Source: Candidatus Fermentibacterota bacterium
GTDB lineage: Bacteria > JAFGKV01
Assembly: GCA_016928395.1 (NCBI GenBank)
Contig: JAFGKV010000263.1
Coordinates: 1-33,741, forward strand
Length of the DNA stretch: 33,741 nucleotides
Direction of reading: 5' to 3'
Shown here: positions 15,921-24,499 of the stretch, piece by piece
Layout: each line of letters starts with the position of its first letter
Position numbering within the stretch: position 1 is the first letter of the stretch
The notes under the pieces: generated by a model
Told to the model about the DNA's origin: nothing
Databases searched by the model: none
The model's input: the letters and a program-made list of their open reading frames with translations, nothing else
Program-made: the position numbers and the translations under genes

Positions 15921-17024
15921 ATGGCGATCATCCATACCCCTATCACCGCTGCCGCCCGTCGTGGCCGGAGCCTGCGTGTGAGACCGTTCCCGCTGGCCCG
16001 CTTCGGGATCAGGGCGCTTCAGACATGGCGCGGCAGGCTTTCACGGCCCTACAAGCTCACCTTTTCAGTGACTGAGCGCTGCAACCTGAGATGCCGTTGG
16101 TGCAATATCTGGCGCTCGGATGGCGAAGGAGAGCTTGGTCTCGATGAGATCGACAGATTCTTCGCCGCGAATGCCGCATTTGCGTGGGTGGACCTCACGG
16201 GAGGCGAGATCACCCTTCGACCGGATATCCTCGAAATCACCCATTCGGCGTCCGAGCGTCTTCCACACCTGTTCCAGTTTCACTTCCCCACCAACGGGAC
16301 GATGCCCCTCCGGGTCGAAGCTGTGGTGGAGACGGCACTGCGCGCGCAGATTCCCAAGGTGGTCGTGAGTGTCAGCATTGACGGCCCTCCCGAACTCCAC
16401 GACACCCTGCGCGGCAGGCCCGGAACCTGGGAGCATGCCGTGGAGACCTATGGCCGGGTTCGTCGCATCGGCGGCGAAGCGTACTTCGGCATGACCATCA
16501 GCCATGACAACCTCAAGGCCTTATCCCCGACGATGGAGGCGCTGGCCGCACGAGTCCCGGGATTCACCCCTCGCGACCTCCACCTGAACATAGCTCACTC
16601 GACCTTCTACTATGGCTCGCCACAGCTCCCGGCGCTGCCTCAGGAGACCGTCGACACCCTCGCCGGCTTCATGAAGGCTCGGGGATTCCCCAAGAACCCC
16701 GTCCTGCTGCTGGAGATGCTGTATCAGCGGAAGGTCGGCGCCTATCTCTCGACCCATCGCTCGCCGGTGCCATGCCAGGCCCTCTCCTCGTCGCTGTTTG
16801 TGGATGCCCGCGGCAGCGTGTTCCCTTGTACGTCGTACGACCTGCGGCTGGGGAACCTCCGTGAGATGAACTACTGCCTCGAGAAGCTGTGGACTGCACC
16901 CGAAACAGCGGCGCTGGCCCACGACATCAGGCACGGCACGTGCCCGGGGTGCTGGACTCCCTGCGAGGCCTATCAGAGCATTATCGCCAACCTTGCCCGG
17001 CCATCCACATGGCGCGCGGCGTGA
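15921..17024 (+). CDS. Radical SAM protein with SPASM/twitch-like C-terminus
   Basis: 367 aa. The radical SAM cluster motif CNLRCRWC (Cys54, Cys58, Cys61) sits in the usual context FSVTERCNLRCRWCN. It is followed by the GGE-type SAM-binding motif DLTGGEITLRPD and a beta strand VVVSVSIDGPPELHD. The C-terminal part has PCQALSSSLFVDARGSVFPC, then CPGCWTPCEAYQSI, a Cys pattern compatible with a SPASM/twitch auxiliary Fe-S cluster. Such enzymes include peptide- and sugar-modifying maturases; no precursor peptide or partner is adjacent, so the substrate is unknown. AGGAGG lies 14 nt before ATG 15921, which is long, so the exact start is uncertain. It is followed 66 bp later by phoH. Confidence 0.88.
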   Translation: MAIIHTPITAAARRGRSLRVRPFPLARFGIRALQTWRGRLSRPYKLTFSVTERCNLRCRWCNIWRSDGEGELGLDEIDRFFAANAAFAWVDLTGGEITLRPDILEITHSASERLPHLFQFHFPTNGTMPLRVEAVVETALRAQIPKVVVSVSIDGPPELHDTLRGRPGTWEHAVETYGRVRRIGGEAYFGMTISHDNLKALSPTMEALAARVPGFTPRDLHLNIAHSTFYYGSPQLPALPQETVDTLAGFMKARGFPKNPVLLLEMLYQRKVGAYLSTHRSPVPCQALSSSLFVDARGSVFPCTSYDLRLGNLREMNYCLEKLWTAPETAALAHDIRHGTCPGCWTPCEAYQSIIANLARPSTWRAA

Positions 17025-17090
17025 GACCCAGCGTGCCCGGCCACCATCGCGCCCTCTGGGTGTCTCCGCGGAGGGAGGAAAGAAAGCAGC

Positions 17091-18062
17091 GTGTCGGCGA
17101 TGGCGGATAAGCACGGTTCGCGGACCGAAGTCTGCATCGCTTTGAATGACATCGATCCTGTGCTGTTGCTGGGCGAGAACGACCGCTGGCTGCGGCTGCT
17201 CAGGGCTCACTCCCACGCCCGGTTGATCGCCCGCGGCGATACCATTCGCATCGTGGGCGAGGCCGATGAGGTTCGGCGCATCGAGGCGCTGGTGCTCTCG
17301 CTTATGGATCTGGTCAGATCGGGGCACACACTGCAGCAGGAGGACATGGAGATCGCACTGCACGTTCCCGGTGCTGCCAATCCGCCGCCGCGCACCGCGG
17401 CGGCGGAGATCGTCGCGCCTCGCCGGGTGGTTCGTCCCCGCACTGCGGGACAACACGCCTACGTTGATGCGATGATGGCCAACGATCTGGTCTTCGCCAT
17501 CGGGCCGGCGGGCACGGGGAAGACCTATCTTGCCGCGGCCATCGCCGTCGCAGCGCTATCCCGCCATGAAGTCCGCCGGATCGTCCTGGCCCGTCCCGCC
17601 GTGGAGGCAGGAGAGAAGCTGGGGTATCTCCCCGGGGATCTGAAGGAGAAAGTAGACCCCTATCTGCGCCCGCTATGGGATGCACTGTACGATCTTCTCC
17701 CCTTGGAGCGAGTCAAACGCCTCATGACGCTGGAGGCCATTGAGATCGTGCCGCTGGCATTCATGCGCGGCAGAACTCTGAATGACTCGTATGTGATCCT
17801 CGATGAAGCCCAGAACACCACACCCATGCAGATGAAGATGTTTCTGACCCGCCTGGGAAACAGCTCCAAGGCCATCGTGACCGGCGATGTCACGCAGATA
17901 GACCTCCCGCCGGGCCAAATCTCAGGGCTCCTGCACATTCGGCAGATTCTCCCTCCCATCCCGGGGATAGCCTTTGTGGAACTGACCAGAGCCGACGTGG
18001 TTCGCCATCCCTTGGTCCAGCGTATCGTGCAAGCCTACGAGGAACTGGAGCGCGACGGCTGA
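17091..18062 (+). CDS. phoH: PhoH-like ATPase
   Basis: 323 aa from GTG 17091, with GGGAGGA about 12 nt upstream; an in-frame ATG lies 9 nt further on. An N-terminal KH-like or PhoH-N region (about 15-95) precedes the P-loop ATPase domain. Walker A is GPAGTGKT (138-145), then RPAVEAGEKLGYLPGDLKEKVDPYLRPL, Walker B VILDEAQNTTPMQMKMFLTR, and VTGDVTQIDLP. PhoH family members are RNA-linked ATPases or putative helicases that commonly neighbour ybeY, which is two genes downstream here. The stop overlaps the pgpH start (TGATG). Confidence 0.96.
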   Translation: MSAMADKHGSRTEVCIALNDIDPVLLLGENDRWLRLLRAHSHARLIARGDTIRIVGEADEVRRIEALVLSLMDLVRSGHTLQQEDMEIALHVPGAANPPPRTAAAEIVAPRRVVRPRTAGQHAYVDAMMANDLVFAIGPAGTGKTYLAAAIAVAALSRHEVRRIVLARPAVEAGEKLGYLPGDLKEKVDPYLRPLWDALYDLLPLERVKRLMTLEAIEIVPLAFMRGRTLNDSYVILDEAQNTTPMQMKMFLTRLGNSSKAIVTGDVTQIDLPPGQISGLLHIRQILPPIPGIAFVELTRADVVRHPLVQRIVQAYEELERDG

Positions 18063-20248
18063 TGCGCCGAAGCCGGACCACCCAGAAAGAATCACGGCAT
18101 GTTCGCCGGCCTACGCTGCGCTGGGCCTCGTGGGCAGGTCTGGCTTTGATCCTCTCGCTTCTGAGGCCACCATTGGAATCCGTCGATGTGCCGATGTTCG
18201 AACTCGGCCAAGTTGCCGACAGGACTGTCATCGCACCGTTTCCCTTTCAGGTAACCAAATCCAAAGCCGATCTGGATCGCGAACGCGCGGCCGCGGCGAA
18301 TCGGGAGCCCCCCGTCTTCCGCCTCATCGCCGGAGCACGAGGGCTGTCTCTGGGGCGTCTCGATGCCCTGAAACACACGCTGCCTGCCTCGGCGCATCGA
18401 GACAGCCTTCAGGCCGCTGTGACGCCTGATCAGGCTCTCTCCCGGTCGACTCGTCAGCTCCTCTCCACGGAAGACACCCGGACAAAGGCATTCGCAATCG
18501 CCGGCCAACTGCTGGGAGGCATCCTTTCCGGCTGGATCGCCCCGGACGGGGTCTCTCTGACAGGAGCCAAGGAGTTTGTGACAGTCCTCCCCGACTCCAG
18601 TGAACGAATCGTGCCCGCAGACTCGCTGCTCACCGTAGATCGCGCCCTCTCGCTCCTCAGTAGCCAGGCACGAAATCTCCTTCCTGACGACGAGCTCATG
18701 GCCCGCGCCGTGTACGAGATCGCCTCGCCATTCATCGCTCCCACCGCGATCTTGGATCCCGCATCCACGGAGGTCCGCCGCGCCCGGGCCATGGAGAGCG
18801 TGTCGCCCTTCACTGGGACCATGCTGGCGGGTGAGGTCATCGTGGAGGCGCACTACCGCTTAACCCAGGCCGACCTTGACGAACTCCGCAGCCTTCAGGA
18901 GGCGTACGCGGCCCGCGCCAGCGCGGCGGGCGCCGCCTCTACCGCACTCCCCGTGGTGGGTCACCTTTTGTGGACAGGCTTCTTCTTGGTGATGCTGGCT
19001 GCGTCGCTCCGCGGCCTCTCGGCAGGCATTCTCCGATCTCCCGGCGACACCGCCCTCGTTGCCGTGCTCTTGTCTTTGTTGGCGGTGGCGGGATACGCGG
19101 CCCGCTGGTGGATCCGGCTGCCTCCCGCAGCGGTTCCCCTGTCGGCTTTTGCGATACTGGCCACGGTGTTCTTCGATACGCGAGTCGGTTTCGGCGTAAC
19201 CACGCTGGGGCTTCTGCTCTCAGCCAGCCATTTCCGTTTTGAGCTATCCGGGCTGGTGGGACCGCTGGCGGGTGCCCTGGTGGCGGTGTTCTGGGTCCGC
19301 CGACTGCGCCGTCGCCGTGATTTCCTGCTGGCCGCGCTGTGGGTCTTCTTGGCATCGGCGGGCGCGGGATTGTCGCTGGGCCTGATCTTCGGCTCCAACG
19401 GCGCCGCTTTGCTCCGCGGCGTCATCCTGAGCGCGGGAAACGCAGTTGCCAGCCTCTTTCTCGTGGTGGTGGCGTTCCCCGTGCTTGAGACCCTGTTCCA
19501 CCGGACCACCGATCTTCGGCTCCTGGAACTCTTGGATATGAACCATCTTTTGCTCCGTCAACTGGCCTTGGAGGCGCCCGGTACCTATCATCATTCCATC
19601 GTGGTGGGAAATCTGGCGGAGGCGGCATGTGACGCTATCGGCGCCAATGCGCTTCTCGCCCGGGTTGGGTCTTACTACCATGACATCGGCAAACTGACCA
19701 AGCCGCAGTACTTCGCCGAGAACCAGGGTGCGGGGGACAATCCCCATGACCGGCTGACGCCAAAGATGAGCGCCTTGGTCATCGCCTCCCACGTGAAGGA
19801 GGGGCTGCGGATGGCCGACAAGGCAGGGCTGCCTCCCGCCATCGGAAGCTTCATTGCTGAGCATCATGGCACGGGTCAGATTTCCTTCTTCTACAAAAAG
19901 ATGAAGGAGCAGAACCCGGATGCCAAAATCAACCCCGAGGAGTTCTCCTACAGCGGGCCAAAGCCCAGCTCCCGAGAGACCGCGGTGGTCATGCTGGCCG
20001 ACAGCGCGGAGGGAGCAACCCGGGCGCTGGATGAGCCCAACGCTACCAGGATCCGGCAAATCGTGCAAAGAGTGATCCATGAGCGCCTTACGGAAGGGCA
20101 ACTCGACGAGAGCCCGCTCAACTTCAGAGACCTGGAGCGGATTCGGGAAGCCTTTGCGCCCATTCTGATGGGGGTTCATCATCGGCGGGTGAAGTATCCC
20201 GAGGGCAGTCGCGAGACTCCCGGAAGCAGCGAGGATAACCCGCTGTGA
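18062..20248 (+). CDS. pgpH: Membrane HD-domain phosphodiesterase, PgpH/YqfF type
   Basis: 728 aa. It matches the 7TMR-HD architecture: an N-terminal membrane helix (about 20-35), an extracytoplasmic 7TMR-HDED region starting VADRTVIAPFPFQV (to about 290), seven transmembrane segments (about 298-480), then a cytoplasmic HD domain. HD residues are present: GTYHHSIVVGNLAE (His510, His511), VGSYYHDIGKL (His540-Asp541) and IAEHHGTG. PgpH enzymes hydrolyse the second messenger c-di-AMP to pApA. phoH - pgpH - ybeY is a widely conserved gene order, which supports the assignment. It overlaps both neighbours by 1-4 bases. No diadenylate cyclase gene is in the window. Confidence 0.94.
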   Translation: MRRSRTTQKESRHVRRPTLRWASWAGLALILSLLRPPLESVDVPMFELGQVADRTVIAPFPFQVTKSKADLDRERAAAANREPPVFRLIAGARGLSLGRLDALKHTLPASAHRDSLQAAVTPDQALSRSTRQLLSTEDTRTKAFAIAGQLLGGILSGWIAPDGVSLTGAKEFVTVLPDSSERIVPADSLLTVDRALSLLSSQARNLLPDDELMARAVYEIASPFIAPTAILDPASTEVRRARAMESVSPFTGTMLAGEVIVEAHYRLTQADLDELRSLQEAYAARASAAGAASTALPVVGHLLWTGFFLVMLAASLRGLSAGILRSPGDTALVAVLLSLLAVAGYAARWWIRLPPAAVPLSAFAILATVFFDTRVGFGVTTLGLLLSASHFRFELSGLVGPLAGALVAVFWVRRLRRRRDFLLAALWVFLASAGAGLSLGLIFGSNGAALLRGVILSAGNAVASLFLVVVAFPVLETLFHRTTDLRLLELLDMNHLLLRQLALEAPGTYHHSIVVGNLAEAACDAIGANALLARVGSYYHDIGKLTKPQYFAENQGAGDNPHDRLTPKMSALVIASHVKEGLRMADKAGLPPAIGSFIAEHHGTGQISFFYKKMKEQNPDAKINPEEFSYSGPKPSSRETAVVMLADSAEGATRALDEPNATRIRQIVQRVIHERLTEGQLDESPLNFRDLERIREAFAPILMGVHHRRVKYPEGSRETPGSSEDNPL

Positions 20249-20706
20249 CGCCATCCCGCCCCATGGTGTATGTGAATGGCCATGCCCGAACCAAAGGCAT
20301 ATCAAGGGGAACACTCACTCCGTGGCTGCGCGATCTGCTGTGCATTGAGGGCCGGCCTGGCGCGGTAGTGAGTCTGACCTTCGTTGACAGCGCCGCCATG
20401 TCCGCCCTGAATGGACGGTATACGGGTAGACGCGGTACCACCGATGTGCTCGCCTTCTCCCAACAGGAGGGAGATCACCCGGCTCCTGATCCCGACCTCT
20501 TGGGTGACGTACTCGTCGACATGGAGCAGGTGCGCGCCCAGGCCCGTAAATACGGCGTAGAGCCGAGAGAGGAAATGCTTCGGGTCGTGGCACATGGATT
20601 CCTTCACCTCCTTGGATACGATCATACATCACAGAGAGAGGAGCTGTGCATGCGCCTCGCGGAGGAGCGGCATATCCTCAGATATCGCACCAGCCAGGAG
20701 TCATGA
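20245..20706 (+). CDS. ybeY: Endoribonuclease YbeY
   Basis: 153 aa from GTG 20245, overlapping the pgpH stop (GTGA). YbeY is a zinc-dependent RNase needed for 16S rRNA 3'-end maturation and ribosome quality control. The zinc motif HGFLHLLGYDH (His117, His121, His127) is complete, and the upstream TTDVLAFS and LGDVLVDMEQV motifs are conserved. The stop overlaps the start of the next gene. Confidence 0.96.
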   Translation: MTPSRPMVYVNGHARTKGISRGTLTPWLRDLLCIEGRPGAVVSLTFVDSAAMSALNGRYTGRRGTTDVLAFSQQEGDHPAPDPDLLGDVLVDMEQVRAQARKYGVEPREEMLRVVAHGFLHLLGYDHTSQREELCMRLAEERHILRYRTSQES

Positions 20707-21581
20707 TGCGCCCCCTTGACCGAATTCGTCTCATGGCGCTGCTGCCGTTGGTCCGTCTCACCCAGAGGCTTCAGGGCCCCTTTGAGGACAGGCTCAGGGT
20801 TCTGGCGCGCAGCGACCACGGCGCCGCAAGAGCCCTCAGTGCATTGCGGATTGCCGCGGCAGACGACGGCACGCTGGAGACCGAAGAACAGGAGATGATC
20901 AGCCACATCTATGAGTTCGGCGAGACCCTGGCCCGCGAGGTCATGGTGCCTCGCATCGACATGGTCTGCGCCGACATCGCCGAAGGTATCAACGAGGTAG
21001 TCCGCCTCATAGAGGAGACCGGTCACTCCCGGATTCCCGTGTATCGAGAATCGGTGGACTACATCGAAGGCATCGTCTATGCCAAGGACCTGCTGACAAA
21101 CATGTCGAAGGACGCCCAGGAGACCTCGGTGCTCGCCCTGGCGCGAAAACCCTTCTTCATCCCGGAAACGAAAAAGATCGATGACCTCCTCAGGGACTTG
21201 CGCCGCGACAAGGTGCACATGGCTATCGTAGTTGACGAATATGGAGGCACGGCCGGGCTCGTGACTCTGGAGGATCTACTCGAGGAGATTGTTGGTGAGA
21301 TCCAGGATGAGTACGACACCGAGGAGCCTGAGTTTGTCCGCCTCGGTCCGGAGAGCTTCCGGGTTGATGCCCGCATGAATCTTGACGATCTGAACGAGCT
21401 GGTCGGCGCCAATGTGCCCACGGACTCGGTGGACACAATCGGCGGGTTCATCTACGACCTCCTCGGCAGGATTCCCGAAGAAGGGGAGACCATCCAATGG
21501 TCCAATCTCCGCTTTGTTGTAGAGGAGATCGAAGGCCAGCGTATCGCCAAGGTCGTGGTCAAGACCGAGCCCTCGCACTGA
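20703..21581 (+). CDS. CBS-pair/CorC_HlyC domain protein (hemolysin C/CorC-like)
   Basis: 292 aa from ATG 20703, which overlaps the ybeY stop; the next codon is also ATG (20706) and has the better spacing to AGGAG. It is soluble and lacks the DUF21 membrane domain. Two CBS motifs are present (REVMVPRIDMVCADI...SRIPVY and IEGIVYAKDLL, then FIPETKKIDDLLRDL...MAIVVDEYGGTAGLVTLEDLLEEIVGEIQDEYD), followed by a CorC_HlyC transporter-associated domain (about 205-285, with VDARMNLDDLNELVG and TIGGFIYDLLGRIPEEGE). CorC-type proteins are linked to Mg/Co efflux. ybeY-corC adjacency is common in bacteria. Confidence 0.94.
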   Translation: MMRPLDRIRLMALLPLVRLTQRLQGPFEDRLRVLARSDHGAARALSALRIAAADDGTLETEEQEMISHIYEFGETLAREVMVPRIDMVCADIAEGINEVVRLIEETGHSRIPVYRESVDYIEGIVYAKDLLTNMSKDAQETSVLALARKPFFIPETKKIDDLLRDLRRDKVHMAIVVDEYGGTAGLVTLEDLLEEIVGEIQDEYDTEEPEFVRLGPESFRVDARMNLDDLNELVGANVPTDSVDTIGGFIYDLLGRIPEEGETIQWSNLRFVVEEIEGQRIAKVVVKTEPSH

Positions 21582-21584
21582 TCC

Positions 21585-21602
21585 CGCTATGCGGGCATAG
21601 CG
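21585..21602. promoter_or_regulatory. Hairpin at the DUF502 translation start
   Basis: CGCTATG (21585-21591) and CATAGCG (21596-21602) form a perfect 7-bp stem with a CGGG loop. It sits between the corC-like stop and the DUF502 ATG (21607), four bases before the start, in the place where a ribosome-binding site is expected. It could restrict initiation or couple it to upstream translation. No T run follows, so it is not an intrinsic terminator. Confidence 0.5.
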
Positions 21603-21606
21603 CTTC

Positions 21607-22269
21607 ATGAGCATCAGGCGAACCCTGCAGGCCAATCTCATCGCCGGCGTCCTGGTGCTCACCCCGGCGGTGGTGAGTCTCTACGTATTCGTGCAGCTCT
21701 TCCTCGCCCTGGACCGGCCGCTGGCGAATGCAGTGAGACTGGCCACGGGCTACCGCATCCCGGGGGTCGGATTTGCCGCACTTGTGATCCTCGTGCTTCT
21801 CGTGGGAGTGTTCACCCGGAACGTGGTGGGAAGCCACCTTGTCGGGTTTGCCCGCAGAGCCATGACATCCGTACCCTTGCTCGGTACTCTGTATGGCGTC
21901 CTGGAACAGACGCTGGGCATGATCATGTCGGGACGGGGAAAGGGTTTCCGGCGGGTCGTGATGGTGGAATACCCAGTGGCGGGGATCTGGTCCATCGGTC
22001 TCGTCGCAGGGGAGGGAGGGATCGGCGGCACGGCCCAAGACGGGCCCCTGACGCGGGTATTCGTACCAACATCTCCCAACCCCACGTCGGGATTTCTCCT
22101 CTTGGTATCGCCAATGAAGTTACGCGAGTTGCCCGTCCCCGTTGAGGAGGCCGTCAAGATGCTCGTCTCCGGCGGCCTAGTGGTGCCACGGCCATTCCAT
22201 CCATCTTCCTCCGGTGTCGGCCACGACACTGACCCTGTGACCAGCGAGGCGGCCAATGGCGCGCCGTGA
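21607..22269 (+). CDS. DUF502 family membrane protein
   Basis: 220 aa with two transmembrane segments (about 10-32 and 54-76). The family pattern is clear: a small N-terminal membrane part, then VPLLGTLYGVLEQ, VVMVEYPVAGIWSIGLV, FVPTSPNPTSGFLLLVSP and VEEAVKMLVSGGLVVP. DUF502 proteins occur widely in bacteria and in plants (LIKE COV). Their molecular function is unresolved; a role in membrane trafficking or envelope homeostasis has been suggested for plants. I see no ribosome-binding site; a hairpin occupies its position. The gene lies between the corC-like gene and recO. Confidence 0.92.
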   Translation: MSIRRTLQANLIAGVLVLTPAVVSLYVFVQLFLALDRPLANAVRLATGYRIPGVGFAALVILVLLVGVFTRNVVGSHLVGFARRAMTSVPLLGTLYGVLEQTLGMIMSGRGKGFRRVVMVEYPVAGIWSIGLVAGEGGIGGTAQDGPLTRVFVPTSPNPTSGFLLLVSPMKLRELPVPVEEAVKMLVSGGLVVPRPFHPSSSGVGHDTDPVTSEAANGAP

Positions 22270-22373
22270 TGCCACCGACCAAGGCCAGCGCGCCATTCGT
22301 GAGTCACTCCCGTGAAGTCCACGCATGATCTGTCAGGTCTCCCGCGGGGTCGCCTGAACATGAGCGTTGGGGA

Positions 22374-23216
22374 ATGAAGCTCGTCCGTGTTGACGGCATT
22401 GTCCTCCGGGCCATCCCTTTTTCGGAGACTAGCCTCGTGGGATCACTTCTCACCCGCCAGCTCGGCCGCATCGGCGTGATCGCCCGGGGCGCCCGCCGGC
22501 CCGGCTGCGCCGCCGCCGCCGCCTTTCAGTCCACCAATCTCGTCTCCTGCTCGGTCTACATGGGCGAACGAAGCGGGCTGCGCACCATCAGCCATCTGGA
22601 ACTAGAAGCGACACACGAGTCGATTCCTCGCTCGGTGGAGCTGTTCGGTCTCGTGGGGTATGCCATGGAGCTTGTCATCTTCCAGGCACCGGAGGAGGAA
22701 CCCGCGCCCCGCGTGTTTCGGCTCTTGAAGGGCTTTCTGCACGCGGCGGATGGCGCAACTCTGGCCGAGGCCGAAATGGCTCTTGTCGCCTTCGAGTTCC
22801 GCCTCCAGCGAGCGCTGGGATGGGGTCTTTGCACCGAGGTGTGTGCCCGGTGCGGCGCCGTGGTGACTGGGGCAACGAGGCTCAGCCCCCGCGAGGGCGG
22901 CACTCTCTGCCCAGCGTGCGATCCCCAAGATGCTTGCGGAGAGACCCTGTCATCAGGAGATTTGAGCGTTTTGCGCGCGATGCTGCTTGAACCCTTTGCC
23001 CGGTGGAGGCAAAATGCGGTATCAGGTGAAACCGTAGCCGCGCTCTCGCGCATCGCACGAAGTGTGTGGCAGATACACGCCCCGGCGCCCACTCGGAGCA
23101 GCTCTTTGGCGTTTCTTGCCGACGTGCGCAGCGACGGCTATGGGAAATCCGGGACGAGATCCGGGGAAAACGCCGGCGCCAAGGATTTCGCATCACGCCG
23201 ACCAATGACGCAATGA
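22374..23216 (+). CDS. recO: DNA repair protein RecO
   Basis: 280 aa. RecO helps load RecA onto SSB-coated single-stranded DNA together with RecR. The N-terminal OB fold (VRVDGIVLRAIPFSETSLV ... GRIGVIARGARRP) is followed by a helical region. A zinc finger has CARCGAVV (about residues 161-164) and CPAC. The C-terminal 25 residues are Ser/Gly/Arg-rich and unlikely to be structured. ATG 22374 is preceded by GGGGA. A gap of 101 bp separates it from the ceramide cassette. Confidence 0.93.
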   Translation: MKLVRVDGIVLRAIPFSETSLVGSLLTRQLGRIGVIARGARRPGCAAAAAFQSTNLVSCSVYMGERSGLRTISHLELEATHESIPRSVELFGLVGYAMELVIFQAPEEEPAPRVFRLLKGFLHAADGATLAEAEMALVAFEFRLQRALGWGLCTEVCARCGAVVTGATRLSPREGGTLCPACDPQDACGETLSSGDLSVLRAMLLEPFARWRQNAVSGETVAALSRIARSVWQIHAPAPTRSSSLAFLADVRSDGYGKSGTRSGENAGAKDFASRRPMTQ

Positions 23217-23247
23217 TTGACCACATCGCCCGGGGAAGTGCTCCCTA

Positions 23248-23270
23248 CGGCCGTACCGAAGTATCGGCCG
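23248..23270. repeat. Hairpin between recO and spt
   Basis: CGGCCGTAC (23248-23256) pairs with GTA-T-CGGCCG (23261-23270) around a CGAA loop, with a single bulged T. This is a stable tetraloop hairpin inside the 101-bp gap. No T run follows, so it may mark partial termination, RNA processing or a 5'-UTR element of the ceramide cassette. Confidence 0.4.
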
Positions 23271-23317
23271 ACCATGGCATAGGACTGTAGGGCCCGCCAC
23301 CGCAGGCTGGAGGCAGT

Positions 23318-24499
23318 ATGGACCTGTTCGAGAAGTGTTACCAGTTTACCGAGGCCAAAGAAGTCATGGCCATGGGGATCTACCCGTTCTTCCGCCCCAT
23401 CGAGTCGTTCCAGGAGACGCTGGCGCGCATCGACGGCAAGGAAGTAATCATGATCGGGTCCAACAACTACCTCGGGCTTACCCACCACCCGAAGGTCATT
23501 CAGGCAGCCAGGGCGGCCCTTGAGCGCTATGGATCCGGATGCACGGGATCCCGCTTCCTCAATGGAACCCTGACCCTCCATGAAGAACTGGAGCACCGGC
23601 TTGCCCGCTTCGTGGGCAAGGAAGCGGCCTTGGTCTTCAGCACCGGCTTCCAGGTGAACCTGGGGGTCATTTCTTCGCTGGTGGGCCGAAACGAACTGAC
23701 CATCACCGACCGCGAAGATCACGCCAGCATCGTGGACGGGTGCCGCCTGAGCTTTGGCAAGAATCTCAAGTTCCCCCATGGCAACATGGAGGCCCTGGAG
23801 AGCATTCTCGTCGCCAACAAGGATCGCCCCAAGCTCATTATCGTCGATGGCGTCTTTAGCATGGGAGGGGATCTCGCCGATCTACCGTCACTGGTGGATC
23901 TGGCCCGGCGGTACGATGCCCGGCTCCTGGTGGATGATGCGCACGGCATCGGCGTCGTGGGGACGACAGGCAGAGGCACTGCCGAGCATTTCGGGCTCAC
24001 CCAGCAGGTCGATCTTATCATGGGGACCTTCAGCAAGTCCTTCGCATCGCTGGGCGGGTTCATCGCGGGAGAGGAACAGGTCATTCACTACATCAAGCAT
24101 CACTCCCGCAGCTTCATCTTCTCGGCGAGCATGCCCCCTGCGTCCGTTGCGGCGGCCATGGCGGCGCTGGAAGTACTCGAAGAGGAGCCCGAACGCGTGC
24201 AGCGCCTGCACGCCATCGCCGAACGGATGCAACGGGGATTCCGGGAGCTGGGATTCGACGTGGGCGGCAGCCAGACCGCCATCATCCCTATCAAGGTGGG
24301 CCTGGGTATGCTGGGCACGTTCCGTTTCTGGAAATCCCTCCTGGAAGAAGGCGTGTTCACCAATCCCGTGATCCCGCCGGCAGTGACTCCCGGGGATGAA
24401 CTGCTGCGAACAAGCTACATGGCAACCCACGAGGACTATCAACTGGAGAAGGTGCTGGCCGTGTTCGCCAAGGTCGGCAAAGACTACGGGATCCTATGA
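23318..24499 (+). CDS. spt: Serine palmitoyltransferase (AONS family, PLP-dependent)
   Basis: 393 aa; GGAGG lies just upstream of the ATG. SPT condenses serine with a long acyl thioester to give 3-ketosphinganine, the first step of sphingolipid synthesis. The PLP alpha-oxoamine synthase motifs are present: GSNNYLGLTHHP, GSGCTGSRFLNGTLTLHEELE, DREDHASIVDG (the PLP-stacking His), LLVDDAHGIGVVG, and GTFSKSFASLGGFIAG with the Schiff-base Lys240. The N-terminal GIYPFFRPIES stretch and FIFSASMPP resemble the soluble bacterial SPTs of Bacteroides and Sphingomonas rather than KBL or BioF. The next two genes, a ceramide-synthase-type acyltransferase and a CerR-type reductase, settle the choice of SPT among AONS enzymes. 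It overlaps the next gene by 4 bp (ATGA). Confidence 0.92.
   Translation: MDLFEKCYQFTEAKEVMAMGIYPFFRPIESFQETLARIDGKEVIMIGSNNYLGLTHHPKVIQAARAALERYGSGCTGSRFLNGTLTLHEELEHRLARFVGKEAALVFSTGFQVNLGVISSLVGRNELTITDREDHASIVDGCRLSFGKNLKFPHGNMEALESILVANKDRPKLIIVDGVFSMGGDLADLPSLVDLARRYDARLLVDDAHGIGVVGTTGRGTAEHFGLTQQVDLIMGTFSKSFASLGGFIAGEEQVIHYIKHHSRSFIFSASMPPASVAAAMAALEVLEEEPERVQRLHAIAERMQRGFRELGFDVGGSQTAIIPIKVGLGMLGTFRFWKSLLEEGVFTNPVIPPAVTPGDELLRTSYMATHEDYQLEKVLAVFAKVGKDYGIL

Noticed and set aside
15469-15981. 170-aa open frame with a GGGAGGG-like sequence before its GTG
   Set aside because: The product is Arg/Pro/Ser-rich without a domain, spans both hairpin repeats and runs into the radical SAM gene, so it is most likely a high-GC shadow frame.
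23318-24499. Annotation as 2-amino-3-ketobutyrate CoA ligase or BioF
   Set aside because: The family fold alone would allow it, but the SPT-like N-terminus (GIYPFF) and the adjacent ceramide synthase and CerR genes favour SPT.
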